Source: Haemophilus parainfluenzae
GTDB lineage: Bacteria > Pseudomonadota > Gammaproteobacteria > Enterobacterales > Pasteurellaceae
DNA length: 64,000 bases
NCBI RefSeq assembly: GCF_014931395.1
Contig: NZ_CP063120.1
Location: 186,001-250,000, forward strand
Direction of reading: 5' to 3'
The notes under the pieces: model-generated
The model's database searches: none
Told to the model about the DNA's origin: nothing
What the model saw: the letters and a program-made list of their open reading frames with translations, nothing else
Part shown: piece after piece, positions 44,406 to 54,133 of the stretch
Numbering within the stretch: position 1 is the stretch's first letter
How the letters are laid out: each line of letters opens with the position of its first letter
Translations under genes and position numbers: made by a program

Positions 44406-45134
44406 TTAGCTCATATATAAGCCGCCATTCACATGTAATGTGGTACCGGTAATATAAGCTGCATCATCAGAAGCTAAAAACGCTACCGCTTTTGCAATAT
44501 CTTTTGGTTCACCTAAACGACCTGCAGGGACATTACCTAGAATACCTGCTTTTTGTTCTTCAGTAAGCACTTCTGTCATATCCGTTGCGATAAAGCCGGG
44601 TGCTACCACGTTTACGGTAATGCCACGTGATGCCACTTCTTTCGCTAAACCTTTAGAGAAACCAATCAAGCCTGCTTTTGCTGCACAGTAGTTAGATTGA
44701 CCAGGGTTACCCATTGAACCTACAACTGAACCGATTGTAATGATACGACCGAAACGTTTTTTCATCATGGAGCGTAACATTGCTTTAGAAAGATGGAATA
44801 CAGAAGTTAAGTTAGTTTGCATAATATCGAACCATTCTTCATCTTTCATACGCATTAATAAGTTATCGCGTGTGATACCTGCGTTATTCACAAGAATATC
44901 AATATCACCAAATTGCTCTTTAATTTGTTCTAATACGGCATCAATACTTTCTTTGTCTGCCACATTTAATACTAAACCTTTACCTTTATCACCAAGGTAA
45001 GCAGAAATGGTATCAGCACCTTTTTCAGAGGTTGCAGTACCAATTACAAATGCACCTTTTGATGCTAATTCTTCTGCAATTGCGCGGCCAATACCACGTG
45101 TTGCACCTGTTACTAATGCGATTTTATTTTGCAT
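44406..45134 (-). CDS. fabG: 3-oxoacyl-ACP reductase FabG
   Basis: 242-residue NADPH-dependent reductase of type II fatty acid synthesis. TGATRGIGRAIAEEL forms the cofactor loop, NNAGITRDNLLMRM is the FabG signature, and the Ser-Tyr-Lys triad appears in IGSVVG and YCAAKAG. The end VTTGTTLHVNGGLYMS is typical. Starts 13 bases after fabD. Confidence 0.97.
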   Translation of the reverse strand: MQNKIALVTGATRGIGRAIAEELASKGAFVIGTATSEKGADTISAYLGDKGKGLVLNVADKESIDAVLEQIKEQFGDIDILVNNAGITRDNLLMRMKDEEWFDIMQTNLTSVFHLSKAMLRSMMKKRFGRIITIGSVVGSMGNPGQSNYCAAKAGLIGFSKGLAKEVASRGITVNVVAPGFIATDMTEVLTEEQKAGILGNVPAGRLGEPKDIAKAVAFLASDDAAYITGTTLHVNGGLYMS

Positions 45135-45147
45135 TCTTAATCCTCTT

Positions 45148-46086
45148 TTATGCTAATAATGCTTCAACAGCATCTAATGATGCCACATCATTTACTGATG
45201 TTGCTTGTAATTCTGCCACGATACGTTTTGTTAAACCGTTTAATACTTTACCTGGGCCGATTTCAACTAAAACTTCTACGCCATCTTGCGCCATTTTCTC
45301 AACAGTTTCAGTCCAACGAACTGGGCTATATAATTGACGAATAAGTGCGGTACGAATTTCTGCACTTTCTGTTTCCGCTTTGACATCTACGTTGTTTAAT
45401 ACTGGTGTTGCTGGCGCATTAAGCGTAATACCTTCAAGTGTTACAGCTAATTGATCCGCAGCAGGTTTCATTAATGCGCAATGTGAAGGAACACTTACCG
45501 CTAATGGTAAAGCACGTTTTGCACCCGCCTCTTTACATAAAGCAGCCGCACGTTCTACTGCTTCTTTCGCTCCAGCAATGACTACTTGACCTGGTGAGTT
45601 AAAGTTTACAGCAGACACCACTTCACCTTGCTCGGCTTGTTTACATGCATTGATAATCGCTTCATTGTCTAAACCAATAATCGCATACATTGCACCAGTA
45701 CCTTCTGGTACCGCTTGCTGCATTAATTTACCACGTAATTCCACTAATTTAATCGCATCTTTAAAATCAATGACACCTGCACAAACTAATGCTGAATATT
45801 CACCTAAACTGTGGCCCGCCATCACGCTTGGTTGTAATTGTGGGTATTTTTCTTGCCATACACGGAAGATCGCAACGGATGCCGCTAATAATGCCGGCTG
45901 AGTTTGCCAAGTTTTATTTAATTCTTCTGCTGGCCCTTGTTGAACCAAGTTCCATAAATCATAGCCAAGCGCTTCAGATGCTTGTTTAAAAGTCTCAGTG
46001 ACTACCGGATATTCGTTAGCAAGATCAGCTAACATGCCAACAGCTTGAGAACCTTGTCCTGGAAAAACCATTGCGAATTTTTTCAT
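45148..46086 (-). CDS. fabD: Malonyl-CoA:ACP transacylase FabD
   Basis: 312-residue enzyme that loads malonyl groups on ACP. GQGSQ is at residues 10-14 and the nucleophile motif GHSLGEYSALV contains Ser at about residue 92; the catalytic His is in VPSHCALM. It probably also supplies malonyl-ACP to the neighbouring APE and resorcinol enzymes, since no malonyltransferase is seen in that cluster. A terminator-like USS hairpin lies between it and fabH. Confidence 0.97.
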   Translation of the reverse strand: MKKFAMVFPGQGSQAVGMLADLANEYPVVTETFKQASEALGYDLWNLVQQGPAEELNKTWQTQPALLAASVAIFRVWQEKYPQLQPSVMAGHSLGEYSALVCAGVIDFKDAIKLVELRGKLMQQAVPEGTGAMYAIIGLDNEAIINACKQAEQGEVVSAVNFNSPGQVVIAGAKEAVERAAALCKEAGAKRALPLAVSVPSHCALMKPAADQLAVTLEGITLNAPATPVLNNVDVKAETESAEIRTALIRQLYSPVRWTETVEKMAQDGVEVLVEIGPGKVLNGLTKRIVAELQATSVNDVASLDAVEALLA

Positions 46087-46120
46087 GTTTTCTTCCTATT
46101 TCTTCATCGTTTAAATGTTG

Positions 46121-46148
46121 AAAGTGCGGTCAAATTTAACCGCACTTT
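46121..46148 (-). terminator. Inverted pair of DNA uptake signals between fabH and fabD
   Basis: AAAGTGCGGT (46121-46130) and its complement ACCGCACTTT (46139-46148) form a 10-pair stem with an 8-base loop followed by T-runs. Paired uptake signals serving as terminators are typical of Haemophilus. Here it sits inside the fab gene string and may reduce read-through from fabH to fabD. Confidence 0.8.
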
Positions 46149-46178
46149 TAAAATTCTGTCGGGATTCTAACAAAATAA

Positions 46179-47132
46179 TTAGAATCGCACCAATGCTGAA
46201 CCCCAAGTCCAACCACCGCCAAAAGCTTCGAGTAAAAGCAATTGACCGCGTTGAATTCGGCCATCTCGCACCGCTTCATCTAAAGCTGTTGGTACAGTCG
46301 CCGCACTGGTATTTGCTGTACGATCAAGCGTTACCACTACTTGCGACATATCCATCTCTAATTTTTTCGCTGTCGCAGTGATAATACGTAAATTTGCTTG
46401 ATGTGGCACAAGCCAATCAATATCTGTTTTTTGGAGATTATTAGCAGAAAGGGTTTCTTCCACCACATTAGAAAGCTCACGTACCGCTAATTTAAAGGTT
46501 TCATTACCTTGCATTTCAATATAGCCAGATTTCTCCACGCCACGCTCAGCTTGTGGAAGTTGTAATGCTGCATTGTTATCTGGCGATGCATGTAAATGCG
46601 TTGAAATAATGCCTTCTTCCTCTGATGCCTCTAAGATCACCGCACCGGCACCATCACCAAACAACACAACAGTGCTACGATCGGTTTCATCTAATTTACG
46701 CGAGTTAAGATCTGCACCAATCACAAGGGCTTTTTTCACGCTACCTGAACGAATAAATTTATCCGCTACACCTAAAGCATAAACAAAACCGGTACAAGCC
46801 GCTGCTAAATCAAAAGAAATCGCGTCTTCAATACCTAATAAACCTTGAACTTGGCAAGCTGAACTTGGATAAGCGTGAGAACCACTGGTTGTCGCAACGA
46901 TGATCAATTCAATTTCTTGAGGATCAAGATTAGCCATTTCAAGTGCTTTTTTGGCGGCTTCACATCCCATTGTTGCAACAGTCTCATCTGCTGCAGCAAT
47001 ACGACGTTCACGAATCCCTGAACGTGTCACGATCCATTCATCTGAAGTATCAACCATTTTTTCCAAATCCGCATTGGTACGAATGTGGCTCGGCAAATAG
47101 CTACCGGTGGATAAAATTCTACTATTCATCAT
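46179..47132 (-). CDS. fabH: 3-oxoacyl-ACP synthase III FabH
   Basis: 317-residue enzyme that starts fatty acid synthesis by joining acetyl-CoA and malonyl-ACP. The catalytic Cys is in [13 protein letters not shown] (about residue 112), His in [10 protein letters not shown] (about 244) and Asn in [11 protein letters not shown] (about 274). The N-terminus allows starts at 47132 or 47129. Sixteen bases after plsX. Confidence 0.97.
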   Translation of the reverse strand: MMNSRILSTGSYLPSHIRTNADLEKMVDTSDEWIVTRSGIRERRIAAADETVATMGCEAAKKALEMANLDPQEIELIIVATTSGSHAYPSSACQVQGLLGIEDAISFDLAAACTGFVYALGVADKFIRSGSVKKALVIGADLNSRKLDETDRSTVVLFGDGAGAVILEASEEEGIISTHLHASPDNNAALQLPQAERGVEKSGYIEMQGNETFKLAVRELSNVVEETLSANNLQKTDIDWLVPHQANLRIITATAKKLEMDMSQVVVTLDRTANTSAATVPTALDEAVRDGRIQRGQLLLLEAFGGGWTWGSALVRF

Positions 47133-47147
47133 ATCAAAACTTATTAA

Positions 47148-48167
47148 TTAATAACGTTGTAAACCCGCCAAGATTTTTTGTGGAATTTGCAAACGTGCTT
47201 GCAAAGCTGCATCCGCAATTGCACGAGCAAATGCATCCACATTTGCGCTGCCATGGCTTTTCACCACAACAGCCGTTAATCCGAGTAAAGATGCCCCATT
47301 ATATTCATCTGGGTTAATGCGTTTCAAGCGATGATAAGCATCCTTAAAGAAAAAACGCATAATAAATTTGGCAAATGATTTAAAAATAGGCTGTTTTTCT
47401 TTTCCTTTCAGAAGAGATAACAGATTCTTAGCTGCCCCTTCAAGGGTTTTTAATGCAATATTTCCCGAAAACCCATCACTCACAACCACATCAGCCACGC
47501 CATTTAATAAAAAGTTACCTTCAATAAAGCCGGTATAATTAAGTGCGGTCGATTTTTCTAATAAATTCGCAGCTTCACGAATAGATTGATGTCCTTTAAT
47601 TTCTTCCACGCCGATATTGAGTAAGGCAATGCGTGGATAAACTAAGTTCAATCGGTTTTCGGCAAAGATCGAGCCCATGATGGCAAATTCATAAAGATTT
47701 TGAGCAGAACATTCTACGTTTGCGCCTAAATCTAACATCACGGTTTTATCGCCCGTCATCGACGGTAATAAGGATACCAACGCTGGGCGTTGAATTCCCT
47801 CTAAAGGCTGTAAGAGAACCTTTGACAATCCCATCAATGCCCCTGTATTTCCTGCGCTGACACAACCTTGCGCTTCTCCTTTCTGAACCATTTCAATAGC
47901 TAAACGCATCGAGGTGCCTTTGCTATGACGCAATGCATGAGAAATACCTTGATTGTTATCAATAGTCTTCGTGCAATGATGAATTTGAATACGTTCTAAA
48001 AGGGAAGAAGGGGCATTTTCCAGTAAGGGGGAAATTTGTTGGCTATCGCCAAACAGCACTAAAGAGAGCATTGGATCTGCTTCCAACGCTGAAAGAGATG
48101 CGGGGATAGTAATACGGGGACCAATGTCCCCGCCCATCACATCTAACGCTAAGGTTAGACGGTTCAA
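47148..48167 (-). CDS. plsX: Phosphate acyltransferase PlsX
   Basis: 339-residue enzyme converting acyl-ACP to acyl-phosphate for phospholipid synthesis. The opening LALDVMGGDIGPRITIPA, the VSAGNTGALMG loop and VVSDGFSGNIALKTLEG are family signatures. It follows rpmF by 21 bases, the standard yceD-rpmF-plsX-fabH string. Confidence 0.96.
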   Translation of the reverse strand: MNRLTLALDVMGGDIGPRITIPASLSALEADPMLSLVLFGDSQQISPLLENAPSSLLERIQIHHCTKTIDNNQGISHALRHSKGTSMRLAIEMVQKGEAQGCVSAGNTGALMGLSKVLLQPLEGIQRPALVSLLPSMTGDKTVMLDLGANVECSAQNLYEFAIMGSIFAENRLNLVYPRIALLNIGVEEIKGHQSIREAANLLEKSTALNYTGFIEGNFLLNGVADVVVSDGFSGNIALKTLEGAAKNLLSLLKGKEKQPIFKSFAKFIMRFFFKDAYHRLKRINPDEYNGASLLGLTAVVVKSHGSANVDAFARAIADAALQARLQIPQKILAGLQRY

Positions 48168-48188
48168 GTGAATACCTTATAAGTAAAA

Positions 48189-48359
48189 TTACTTATTGAT
48201 CACTTTGCGACCACGATAGTAACCATCAGCAGTTACGTGGTGGCGTAAGTGAGTTTCACCGCTTGCTTTATCCACTGATACTGCAGCAGTAGTTAATGCA
48301 TCGTGTGAACGACGCATATCACGACGTGAACGAGATTTTTTGTTTTGTTGAACAGCCAT
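48189..48359 (-). CDS. rpmF: 50S ribosomal protein L32
   Basis: 56-residue basic protein ([20 protein letters not shown] at the start, [10 protein letters not shown] at the end). It is a component of the large ribosomal subunit. The frame runs from the ATG at 48359 to TAA at 48189-48191. AGGAGTAT lies before the ATG. Located between yceD and plsX as in E. coli. The zinc-binding cysteines found in some L32 proteins are absent here. Confidence 0.96.
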
Positions 48360-48381
48360 TGGCTATACTCCTAAATTTAAT

Positions 48382-48906
48382 TTACTTTTGCTTTAAATTA
48401 GCTAATACAGCGAACGGGTTCGGTTTTTTTGCCAATTCTTCAGGCAATTCGCCAAAAACCTGTTCGTGCGCGGACACTTCACAGTGTTCAGATGAATGCA
48501 TTGGGACAAGCGGTAGAGCTAAAATAAGTTCGTCTTCCACTGCACCAAGTAAATCTATTTCACCAAACTCATTAAATTCGATTGGCTCATAAATTTCCGG
48601 CAAGTCATCAGCCTGATCCCAATTAGCCACTGGACTATAAGTAAATTTACATTCCAATGTTTGTTTGAATGGCTCGCCACAACGTTGACACTCTAATTCA
48701 ACATCAACTTGTACTCGCCCTTTCATCACCACTAATTTTTGTGGATCAATATAAAACGATAATGTTACCTGTGCATCGCTGAGCACTTTCCCCGTAGATT
48801 CAGCTAAACGCACTAACTGACTAGCGGTATAATAACCATCATAATCAATTCTTTGTTGAGCGTCTTTAACCGGATCAACGGTTAGGGGTAGTTTTACCTT
48901 TTGCAT
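48382..48906 (-). CDS. yceD: YceD (DUF177) 23S rRNA accumulation protein
   Basis: 174-residue protein of the DUF177 family, needed for normal 23S rRNA levels in bacteria where it was studied. The signature [19 protein letters not shown] (two or more cysteines, about residues 73-91) and acidic [19 protein letters not shown] region are present. It is the first gene of the rpmF-plsX-fabH string. Confidence 0.93.
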   Translation of the reverse strand: MQKVKLPLTVDPVKDAQQRIDYDGYYTASQLVRLAESTGKVLSDAQVTLSFYIDPQKLVVMKGRVQVDVELECQRCGEPFKQTLECKFTYSPVANWDQADDLPEIYEPIEFNEFGEIDLLGAVEDELILALPLVPMHSSEHCEVSAHEQVFGELPEELAKKPNPFAVLANLKQK

Positions 48907-49039
48907 AGGGTGCGAATATTACCTGTTGTCAATAAAATAGTCAAAGGAAATTCGCACTAATTATGAGAAAAGTTCAATCGCTATCTAAACTTTCTCTAGA
49001 TTTATGCCTTTGCAAAGTGCGGTCATTTTTTCCTGCGTT

Positions 49040-50884
49040 TTACTCGGCATGCTCACTCAAGAAGCCACCACTTTGATGTTTCCAAAGGCGAGCATAAAGG
49101 CCATTTTGTTCAAGCAATTCTGCATGAGTCCCTTGCTCGACAATTTGTCCTTTATCTAACACAATTAAACGATCCATTGCTGCAATAGTAGATAAACGGT
49201 GAGCTATCGCAATAACCGTTTTATTTTCCATCATTTTGTCGAGACTTTCTTGGATCGCCACCTCTACTTCTGAATCTAGCGCACTGGTCGCTTCATCCAA
49301 GAGTAAAATTGGCGCATCTTTTAACATGACACGCGCAATCGCAATACGCTGGCGTTGTCCACCCGAGAGTTTCACCCCACGTTCACCGACATGAGCATCA
49401 TAGCCTTTTCTACCCTGTGCATCGCTTAAATAAGGGATGAAATCTGCCGCTTCGGCACGTTTAGCCGCATTGATCATTTCTTCATCTGTCGCTGTTGGGC
49501 GACCATAAATGATGTTATCGCGAACAGAACGGTGCAAAAGCGAGGTATCTTGTGTTACAAGACCAATCTGACTACGAAGGCTTTCTTGGCTTACATCTAA
49601 AATATTTTGACCATCAATAGTAATTGAGCCTTCTTGTGCCTCGTAGAAACGTAAAAGTAAATTCACAATGGTTGATTTGCCCGCACCAGAACGCCCAATT
49701 AAGCCCACTTTTTCACCTGGTTTAATGGTGAGATTAAAATGGTTAAGCAACGGCTTATTCGGATCATAAGCAAACGAAATATCGTTAAATTTGATTTCGC
49801 CTTGTTTCACTTCTAATGGAACACAATTTGGCTTATCAACAATGGTATGCGGTTTGGTTAGCGTTGCCATACCATCATTCACCGTCCCGATGTTTTCAAA
49901 TAAGCGAGCAGATTCCCACATAATCCAGCGAGAAAGGCCATTTACACGTAACGCCATCGCGGTTGCAGTCGCCACGGCTCCCACGCCCACTTGGCCGTTT
50001 TGCCATAACACCACACCTAAGATTGCAGTGCTTAACGTTAAGAAGATATTGGTTGCATAAGTTAAGGTATCTAATGAACTTGCCAAACGCATTTGTGCAT
50101 GCACGGTGACCATAAATTCTTCCATGGAACGTTTTGCATAATTGGCTTCTCTCGCATCATGTGAAAATAGTTTTACCGTTGCAATATTTGAGTAAGCATC
50201 CGTAATACGTCCTGTCATGAGAGATCGAGCATCGGCTTGTCGTTGAGCCGTTTTCGCTAAGCGTGGAATAAGCAAACGTAAAATAGTCACAAAGGCCACA
50301 ATCCATAAGAAAAACGGCACTAAAAACCAGGTATCTAAAGCCGCAAGCACCAAACCTGAAGTAATAAAATACACGGCAACATACACCAACATATCCGCAA
50401 TGGTCATCACCGTATCACGCACCGCAAGAGCAGTTTGCATTACTTTCGCCGATACACGACCTGCAAATTCATCTTGGTAGAAACTTAAGCTTTGCCCTAG
50501 CATCAAACGGTGGAAATTCCAACGCAAACGCATTGGAAACACCCCTTGTAACGTTTGTAAGCGTACATTCACACCCACAAATGACCATACAATACTGAAA
50601 ATGAGCAAGGCGGCCATACCTGCGAGCAAATGCCCTTTCTCTTGCCAAAGCGTGGTTGGCGTATAAGCACCCAGCCAATCCACCAACAATCCCATAAATT
50701 GGAAAAGTAAGGCTTCCATTACACCAGTACCGACCGTCAATACCGCGAGTAAAAAGATCCAGCCCTTCATGCCATCAATGCTTGACCAAATAAAACGGAA
50801 CAAGCCTTTTTCAGGCGTCGTTGGATTGCTTTCCGGATAAGGATTTAAACGGTTTTCAAACCATGAAAATATTTTATTAAACAT
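49040..50884 (-). CDS. ABC transporter, fused permease and ATPase (MsbA/YddA-like exporter)
   Basis: 614-residue half-transporter. Six membrane helices occupy about residues 35-330. The ATPase domain has Walker A GLIGRSGAGKST, signature LSGGQRQRIAIA and Walker B ILLLDEATSALD, with H-loop IAHRLSTI. It is a dimeric exporter, substrate unknown. The closest recalled relative is an uncharacterised ABC exporter of H. influenzae. A divergent or unlinked AraC gene lies upstream on the same strand, 76 bases away, and could regulate it. Confidence 0.88.
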   Translation of the reverse strand: MFNKIFSWFENRLNPYPESNPTTPEKGLFRFIWSSIDGMKGWIFLLAVLTVGTGVMEALLFQFMGLLVDWLGAYTPTTLWQEKGHLLAGMAALLIFSIVWSFVGVNVRLQTLQGVFPMRLRWNFHRLMLGQSLSFYQDEFAGRVSAKVMQTALAVRDTVMTIADMLVYVAVYFITSGLVLAALDTWFLVPFFLWIVAFVTILRLLIPRLAKTAQRQADARSLMTGRITDAYSNIATVKLFSHDAREANYAKRSMEEFMVTVHAQMRLASSLDTLTYATNIFLTLSTAILGVVLWQNGQVGVGAVATATAMALRVNGLSRWIMWESARLFENIGTVNDGMATLTKPHTIVDKPNCVPLEVKQGEIKFNDISFAYDPNKPLLNHFNLTIKPGEKVGLIGRSGAGKSTIVNLLLRFYEAQEGSITIDGQNILDVSQESLRSQIGLVTQDTSLLHRSVRDNIIYGRPTATDEEMINAAKRAEAADFIPYLSDAQGRKGYDAHVGERGVKLSGGQRQRIAIARVMLKDAPILLLDEATSALDSEVEVAIQESLDKMMENKTVIAIAHRLSTIAAMDRLIVLDKGQIVEQGTHAELLEQNGLYARLWKHQSGGFLSEHAE

Positions 50885-50960
50885 AACAATACCTTAAAAA
50901 ATTAAAGGCGACAGGGCCGCCTAAAGTGCGGTCATTATAGCGTAAGTTTTGAATGATGGG

Positions 50961-51851
50961 CTAGGTTTTACGAAATTGACTCGGTGAAAGCCCATAAATT
51001 GCTTTAAATGCCTTACTAAAATGCGCTTCTGATTGATACCCTACTTCAAGGGCGATTGCTAAAATGGTCTTCTGCGTATTTTTTAATAAAACGGCTGCCA
51101 TTTCTAACCGCACTTGTGTGAGAAATTTTCCTGGTGGCATCCCGAGTTGCTGTTGAAAGATCCGCATAAAGGTCGCACGAGACATGGAAGCCAACTCTGC
51201 TAATTGCTCAATATTCCAATCTAATTGAGGTGAAAACAGGATCTTTTCAAGGGCTTGATTCAATCTCTTATCCTGCAACGCAGCTAATAAGCCTTGATTG
51301 AGCAAACCTATTTGCTGAGCATGACGCAAAATATAAATAAACAACACGTTTGATAATGCATCAATCACCGATTTTGTGCCTTGCTCTGGTTTCTCAGCTT
51401 CTTGTAAAAAAAGTGAAACTAAAGGCTGCACAGGGGTATTTTGTAGCGAAAGATGCAAATAATCTGGTAACGAATCAATTAATAATGACGGTTTTTGGTA
51501 ATAAAATGTCCCACAAAACATCTTCAGATCGGGCGTACCTGCCCCTATTTGATGAACATGAAAAAGTGCATTTGATTGCGCTCTCTGTAGACTATTCTCT
51601 CTTTTTTGTTGAGAACTGCCCAAAAAGTGCGGTCGATTTTGAGGGAGAAAAAAGAGATCACCTTTCTTCAAATGAAACTGTTTTCCCGCCAAGGTTACCC
51701 AGCACTCACCTTGCTCGATTAAATGAAATAAACCTTGATATTCCGCCGCATCTGGCTGATGTTCAACTTGCCAATCCCCTTGAAACAAACAGCGAATATT
51801 AATCTCCCCGCGCACTTGCGCCAGTTGTGTTAATTTATCTAAATAATCCAT
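50961..51851 (-). CDS. AraC family transcriptional regulator
   Basis: 296-residue regulator. The N-terminal cupin-like ligand domain (about residues 1-190; GECWVTLAGKQFHLKKGDLFFLP is the barrel motif) is followed by two C-terminal helix-turn-helix units (IEQLAELASMSRATFMRIF and TILAIALEVGYQSEAHFSKAFK). It is divergent from the AhpD-like gene at 51954, so control of that gene or of the ABC transporter downstream is likely. The effector is unknown; cupin-type AraC proteins often respond to small redox or sugar ligands. Confidence 0.88.
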   Translation of the reverse strand: MDYLDKLTQLAQVRGEINIRCLFQGDWQVEHQPDAAEYQGLFHLIEQGECWVTLAGKQFHLKKGDLFFLPQNRPHFLGSSQQKRENSLQRAQSNALFHVHQIGAGTPDLKMFCGTFYYQKPSLLIDSLPDYLHLSLQNTPVQPLVSLFLQEAEKPEQGTKSVIDALSNVLFIYILRHAQQIGLLNQGLLAALQDKRLNQALEKILFSPQLDWNIEQLAELASMSRATFMRIFQQQLGMPPGKFLTQVRLEMAAVLLKNTQKTILAIALEVGYQSEAHFSKAFKAIYGLSPSQFRKT

Positions 51852-51953
51852 CGTGAGATTTTCCGTCTAAAAGTTAAGACAATTTGACAAGTATCATACG
51901 CTAATCTGCTTATAATTCCTCGCGAAATTTAAACTTAATTCAAGGAGAAAACT

Positions 51954-52298
51954 ATGTTTGCAGATTGGAAAAATGATGTAGCACACGTTAAAAAATCATT
52001 CGGTGCATTAGGTAAAAAATACCCTAAAATGTTACAAGCTTATGGCGCATTAGGTGCGGCGGCGGCAGAAGGTAACGTATTAGATGCCAAAACCCGTGAA
52101 TTAATTGCATTAGCAGTTGCAGTAACAACACGTTGTGAAAGCTGCATTGGCGTGCATGCTGATGAAGCAGTGAAAGCAGGTGCAACTGAAGAAGAAGTGG
52201 CAGCAGCATTAGCGATGTCTATCGCATTAAATGCAGGTGCAGCTTACACTTACTCTCTTCGTGCATTAGAAGCTTACAACGCACAAAAAGGCGAATAA
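51954..52298 (+). CDS. AhpD-like carboxymuconolactone decarboxylase family protein
   Basis: 114-residue all-helical protein with the CxxC...H motif TRCESCIGVHADEA (Cys61, Cys64, His68), the AhpD peroxidase-type active site. Probably a disulfide reductase or peroxidase for small oxidants. GGAGAAAACT before the ATG is a strong site. It is divergent from the AraC gene and ends in a terminator. Confidence 0.9.
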   Translation: MFADWKNDVAHVKKSFGALGKKYPKMLQAYGALGAAAAEGNVLDAKTRELIALAVAVTTRCESCIGVHADEAVKAGATEEEVAAALAMSIALNAGAAYTYSLRALEAYNAQKGE

Positions 52299-52324
52299 TT
52301 CGCAAGGAACTTTATGATTCTTTT

Positions 52325-52342
52325 AGCCCTCATTTGAGGGCT
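52325..52342 (+). terminator. Terminator of the AhpD-like gene
   Basis: AGCCCTC (52325-52331) pairs with GAGGGCT (52336-52342) around ATTT and is followed by a T6 run. Confidence 0.9.
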
Positions 52343-52368
52343 TTTTTATCTCTAAAATTGACCGCACT

Positions 52369-53424
52369 TTAAAATAAATTCAAGGCTCTCATCTGAGCCA
52401 CCACTTGCTCTACCTGAATTTCAGCCATTAAATTTTTGCCTTTTAATTTAGTCGCCCAAGGCAGTTCGCTTGAAGGTTTTCCTTGTTCTTTTTGCACATT
52501 TTTTTCATATACCGACACCACATTATCCAGATTATGATAAGGTGCAGTGCGCAATGGGTTGTGATAAGCATACAATCCAATTACTGGTGTACCTTGCGTG
52601 GTGGCGATATGAGCTGGACCAGAATCGGGCGAGAGCACTAAATTTGATTGATGAATTAATGCAGCAAGTTGTTTCAAACTGGTTTTTCCTGAAGCATCAA
52701 CCGGCTGAAAATTACAAAGTGCGGTTATTTTTTTCACCATGTCTAATTCGCGTTTTGCCGGCGAGCTGCAAAAAATTACATTCACATTATGTTGATGAGC
52801 AATATTTGCCACTTCCGCATAACGCTCCACCAACCAATCTTTCTCGGCTTTACTGGAGCAAGGAGAAATAATCAGATTTTTACGTGTAGGATCAATAAAC
52901 TGTTTGGCATATTCTCGATCTGAATCAGAAATTGCCAATTGCCAAGAAAGCATCTCTGCCGGTGGTACACCAAGATAATCGGCAAAAGCCATGAAGCCGT
53001 CTAGCACATGAGGCGTTTCCGGATCTTGAACTCGACGGTTTACAAATAACCACTGCCCTTCTCGAGAACGTTTTTTGCCAAACCCAATTTTATATTTCGC
53101 TTGAATACCAAGAGAGATAATCGAAGCACGAAATGCCGTCTGCATATTCAAAAGCGCATCAAATTGATTGTTTTTCAAAAACATCCATAAATTCCACACG
53201 CCTTTCCAACCGCTCTTTTTATCATAAGGGACAAGTTCCACGCCTTCAATGCCAGAAAGCAAGCCCATTTCTGTTTTCCCCACAATCCACGTTAATTTGG
53301 TTTGCGGCCAATACCGTTGAATATGCTGCACCACAGCAAGTGCATGACAAACATCACCCACCGCAGACAAACGCAAAATACAAAGTGATTTAGGAGGTGA
53401 AGTAAAAAGTGGAGAATGGGACAT
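52369..53424 (-). CDS. opsX: LOS heptosyltransferase I (OpsX type)
   Basis: 351-residue glycosyltransferase family 9 enzyme. SLCILRLSAVGDVCHALAVV at about residues 14-33 is the GT9 N-terminal motif, and LVLSPDSGPAHIATTQGTPVIGLY near 265-288 is the nucleotide-sugar site. OpsX adds the first heptose to Kdo in Haemophilus lipooligosaccharide. kdkA lies about 700 bases away, the known pairing in H. influenzae, where Kdo is phosphorylated and a single Kdo carries the heptose chain. Confidence 0.88.
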   Translation of the reverse strand: MSHSPLFTSPPKSLCILRLSAVGDVCHALAVVQHIQRYWPQTKLTWIVGKTEMGLLSGIEGVELVPYDKKSGWKGVWNLWMFLKNNQFDALLNMQTAFRASIISLGIQAKYKIGFGKKRSREGQWLFVNRRVQDPETPHVLDGFMAFADYLGVPPAEMLSWQLAISDSDREYAKQFIDPTRKNLIISPCSSKAEKDWLVERYAEVANIAHQHNVNVIFCSSPAKRELDMVKKITALCNFQPVDASGKTSLKQLAALIHQSNLVLSPDSGPAHIATTQGTPVIGLYAYHNPLRTAPYHNLDNVVSVYEKNVQKEQGKPSSELPWATKLKGKNLMAEIQVEQVVAQMRALNLF

Positions 53425-53481
53425 TTGAATTCCTCGCGCATTTAATTTCCGTCTATTAACCCAAAATAATTTAATGAAAAC

Positions 53482-53510
53482 AAAGGGCGAATTTATTTAA
53501 TTCGCCCTTT
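53482..53510 (-). terminator. Terminator after the MORN-like gene
   Basis: AAAGGGCGAATT (53482-53493) pairs perfectly with AATTCGCCCTTT (53499-53510) around a 5-base loop. It lies between the MORN-like gene and opsX, so opsX probably has its own promoter. Confidence 0.85.
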
Positions 53511-53525
53511 TATTTATCTAGATTG

Positions 53526-53834
53526 CTACTTTTTAGGACCTAATCCTTCCGCAACAATATGCCCTTTCACATAGTGCTTAGTAAAGATAACGTTACCATC
53601 TTTATCAAAATATTTCCACATTCCTTGCTCTACGCCATTTTTTAATTCGCCTTGCGAGATAAGTGTTCCTGATTCATCATAATATTTAGTCGTTTTGACG
53701 CCATTTATTTCAACCACCTCCGATTTTATATTACCGTTAGGATGAAAAGTCTGATTCTCTATTGTTGAACGAATATACGCCGTAGCAGAACCAATACAAA
53801 AAAGCGCTAAAACAGTAAATAGAGGTTTTTTCAT
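53526..53834 (-). CDS. YwqK/MORN-variant repeat protein
   Basis: 102-residue secreted or periplasmic protein. A signal-like hydrophobic stretch (about residues 3-20) precedes short repeats of the MORN-variant type: HPNGNIKSEVVEINGVKTTKYYDESG, then GVEQGMWKYFDKDGN. Related proteins are listed in toxin-antitoxin-linked YwqK families, but no toxin is visible here. The start is taken at the ATG 53834 because AGGAAATT lies just before it; an upstream in-frame reading to 53900 is weaker. Confidence 0.65.
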   Translation of the reverse strand: MKKPLFTVLALFCIGSATAYIRSTIENQTFHPNGNIKSEVVEINGVKTTKYYDESGTLISQGELKNGVEQGMWKYFDKDGNVIFTKHYVKGHIVAEGLGPKK

Positions 53835-54133
53835 AGCTAATTTCCTCATATTAAATAGAGAGTCATCAAAATAATTTCTGGAAAAAGTGTAACCTAACAA
53901 AATAAATATGTAAAACAGTGCTTTTCACTTCTATTCATTTTATAACATAAAATCACACTGCAAGGGGTAAAATTCTGCAAAAATTTTACGAATTAACAAA
54001 ATACAGATATCTCACTACTTATGTGATCTGCTTCACAACTTTGACATAAAATAAGATGAAAAGCTTGTAATGCTAGAAAATCAGCGTATTTAAAGTAGAA
54101 TGAGGGCATTTTCTATTATTCGGTTCAACTAAA

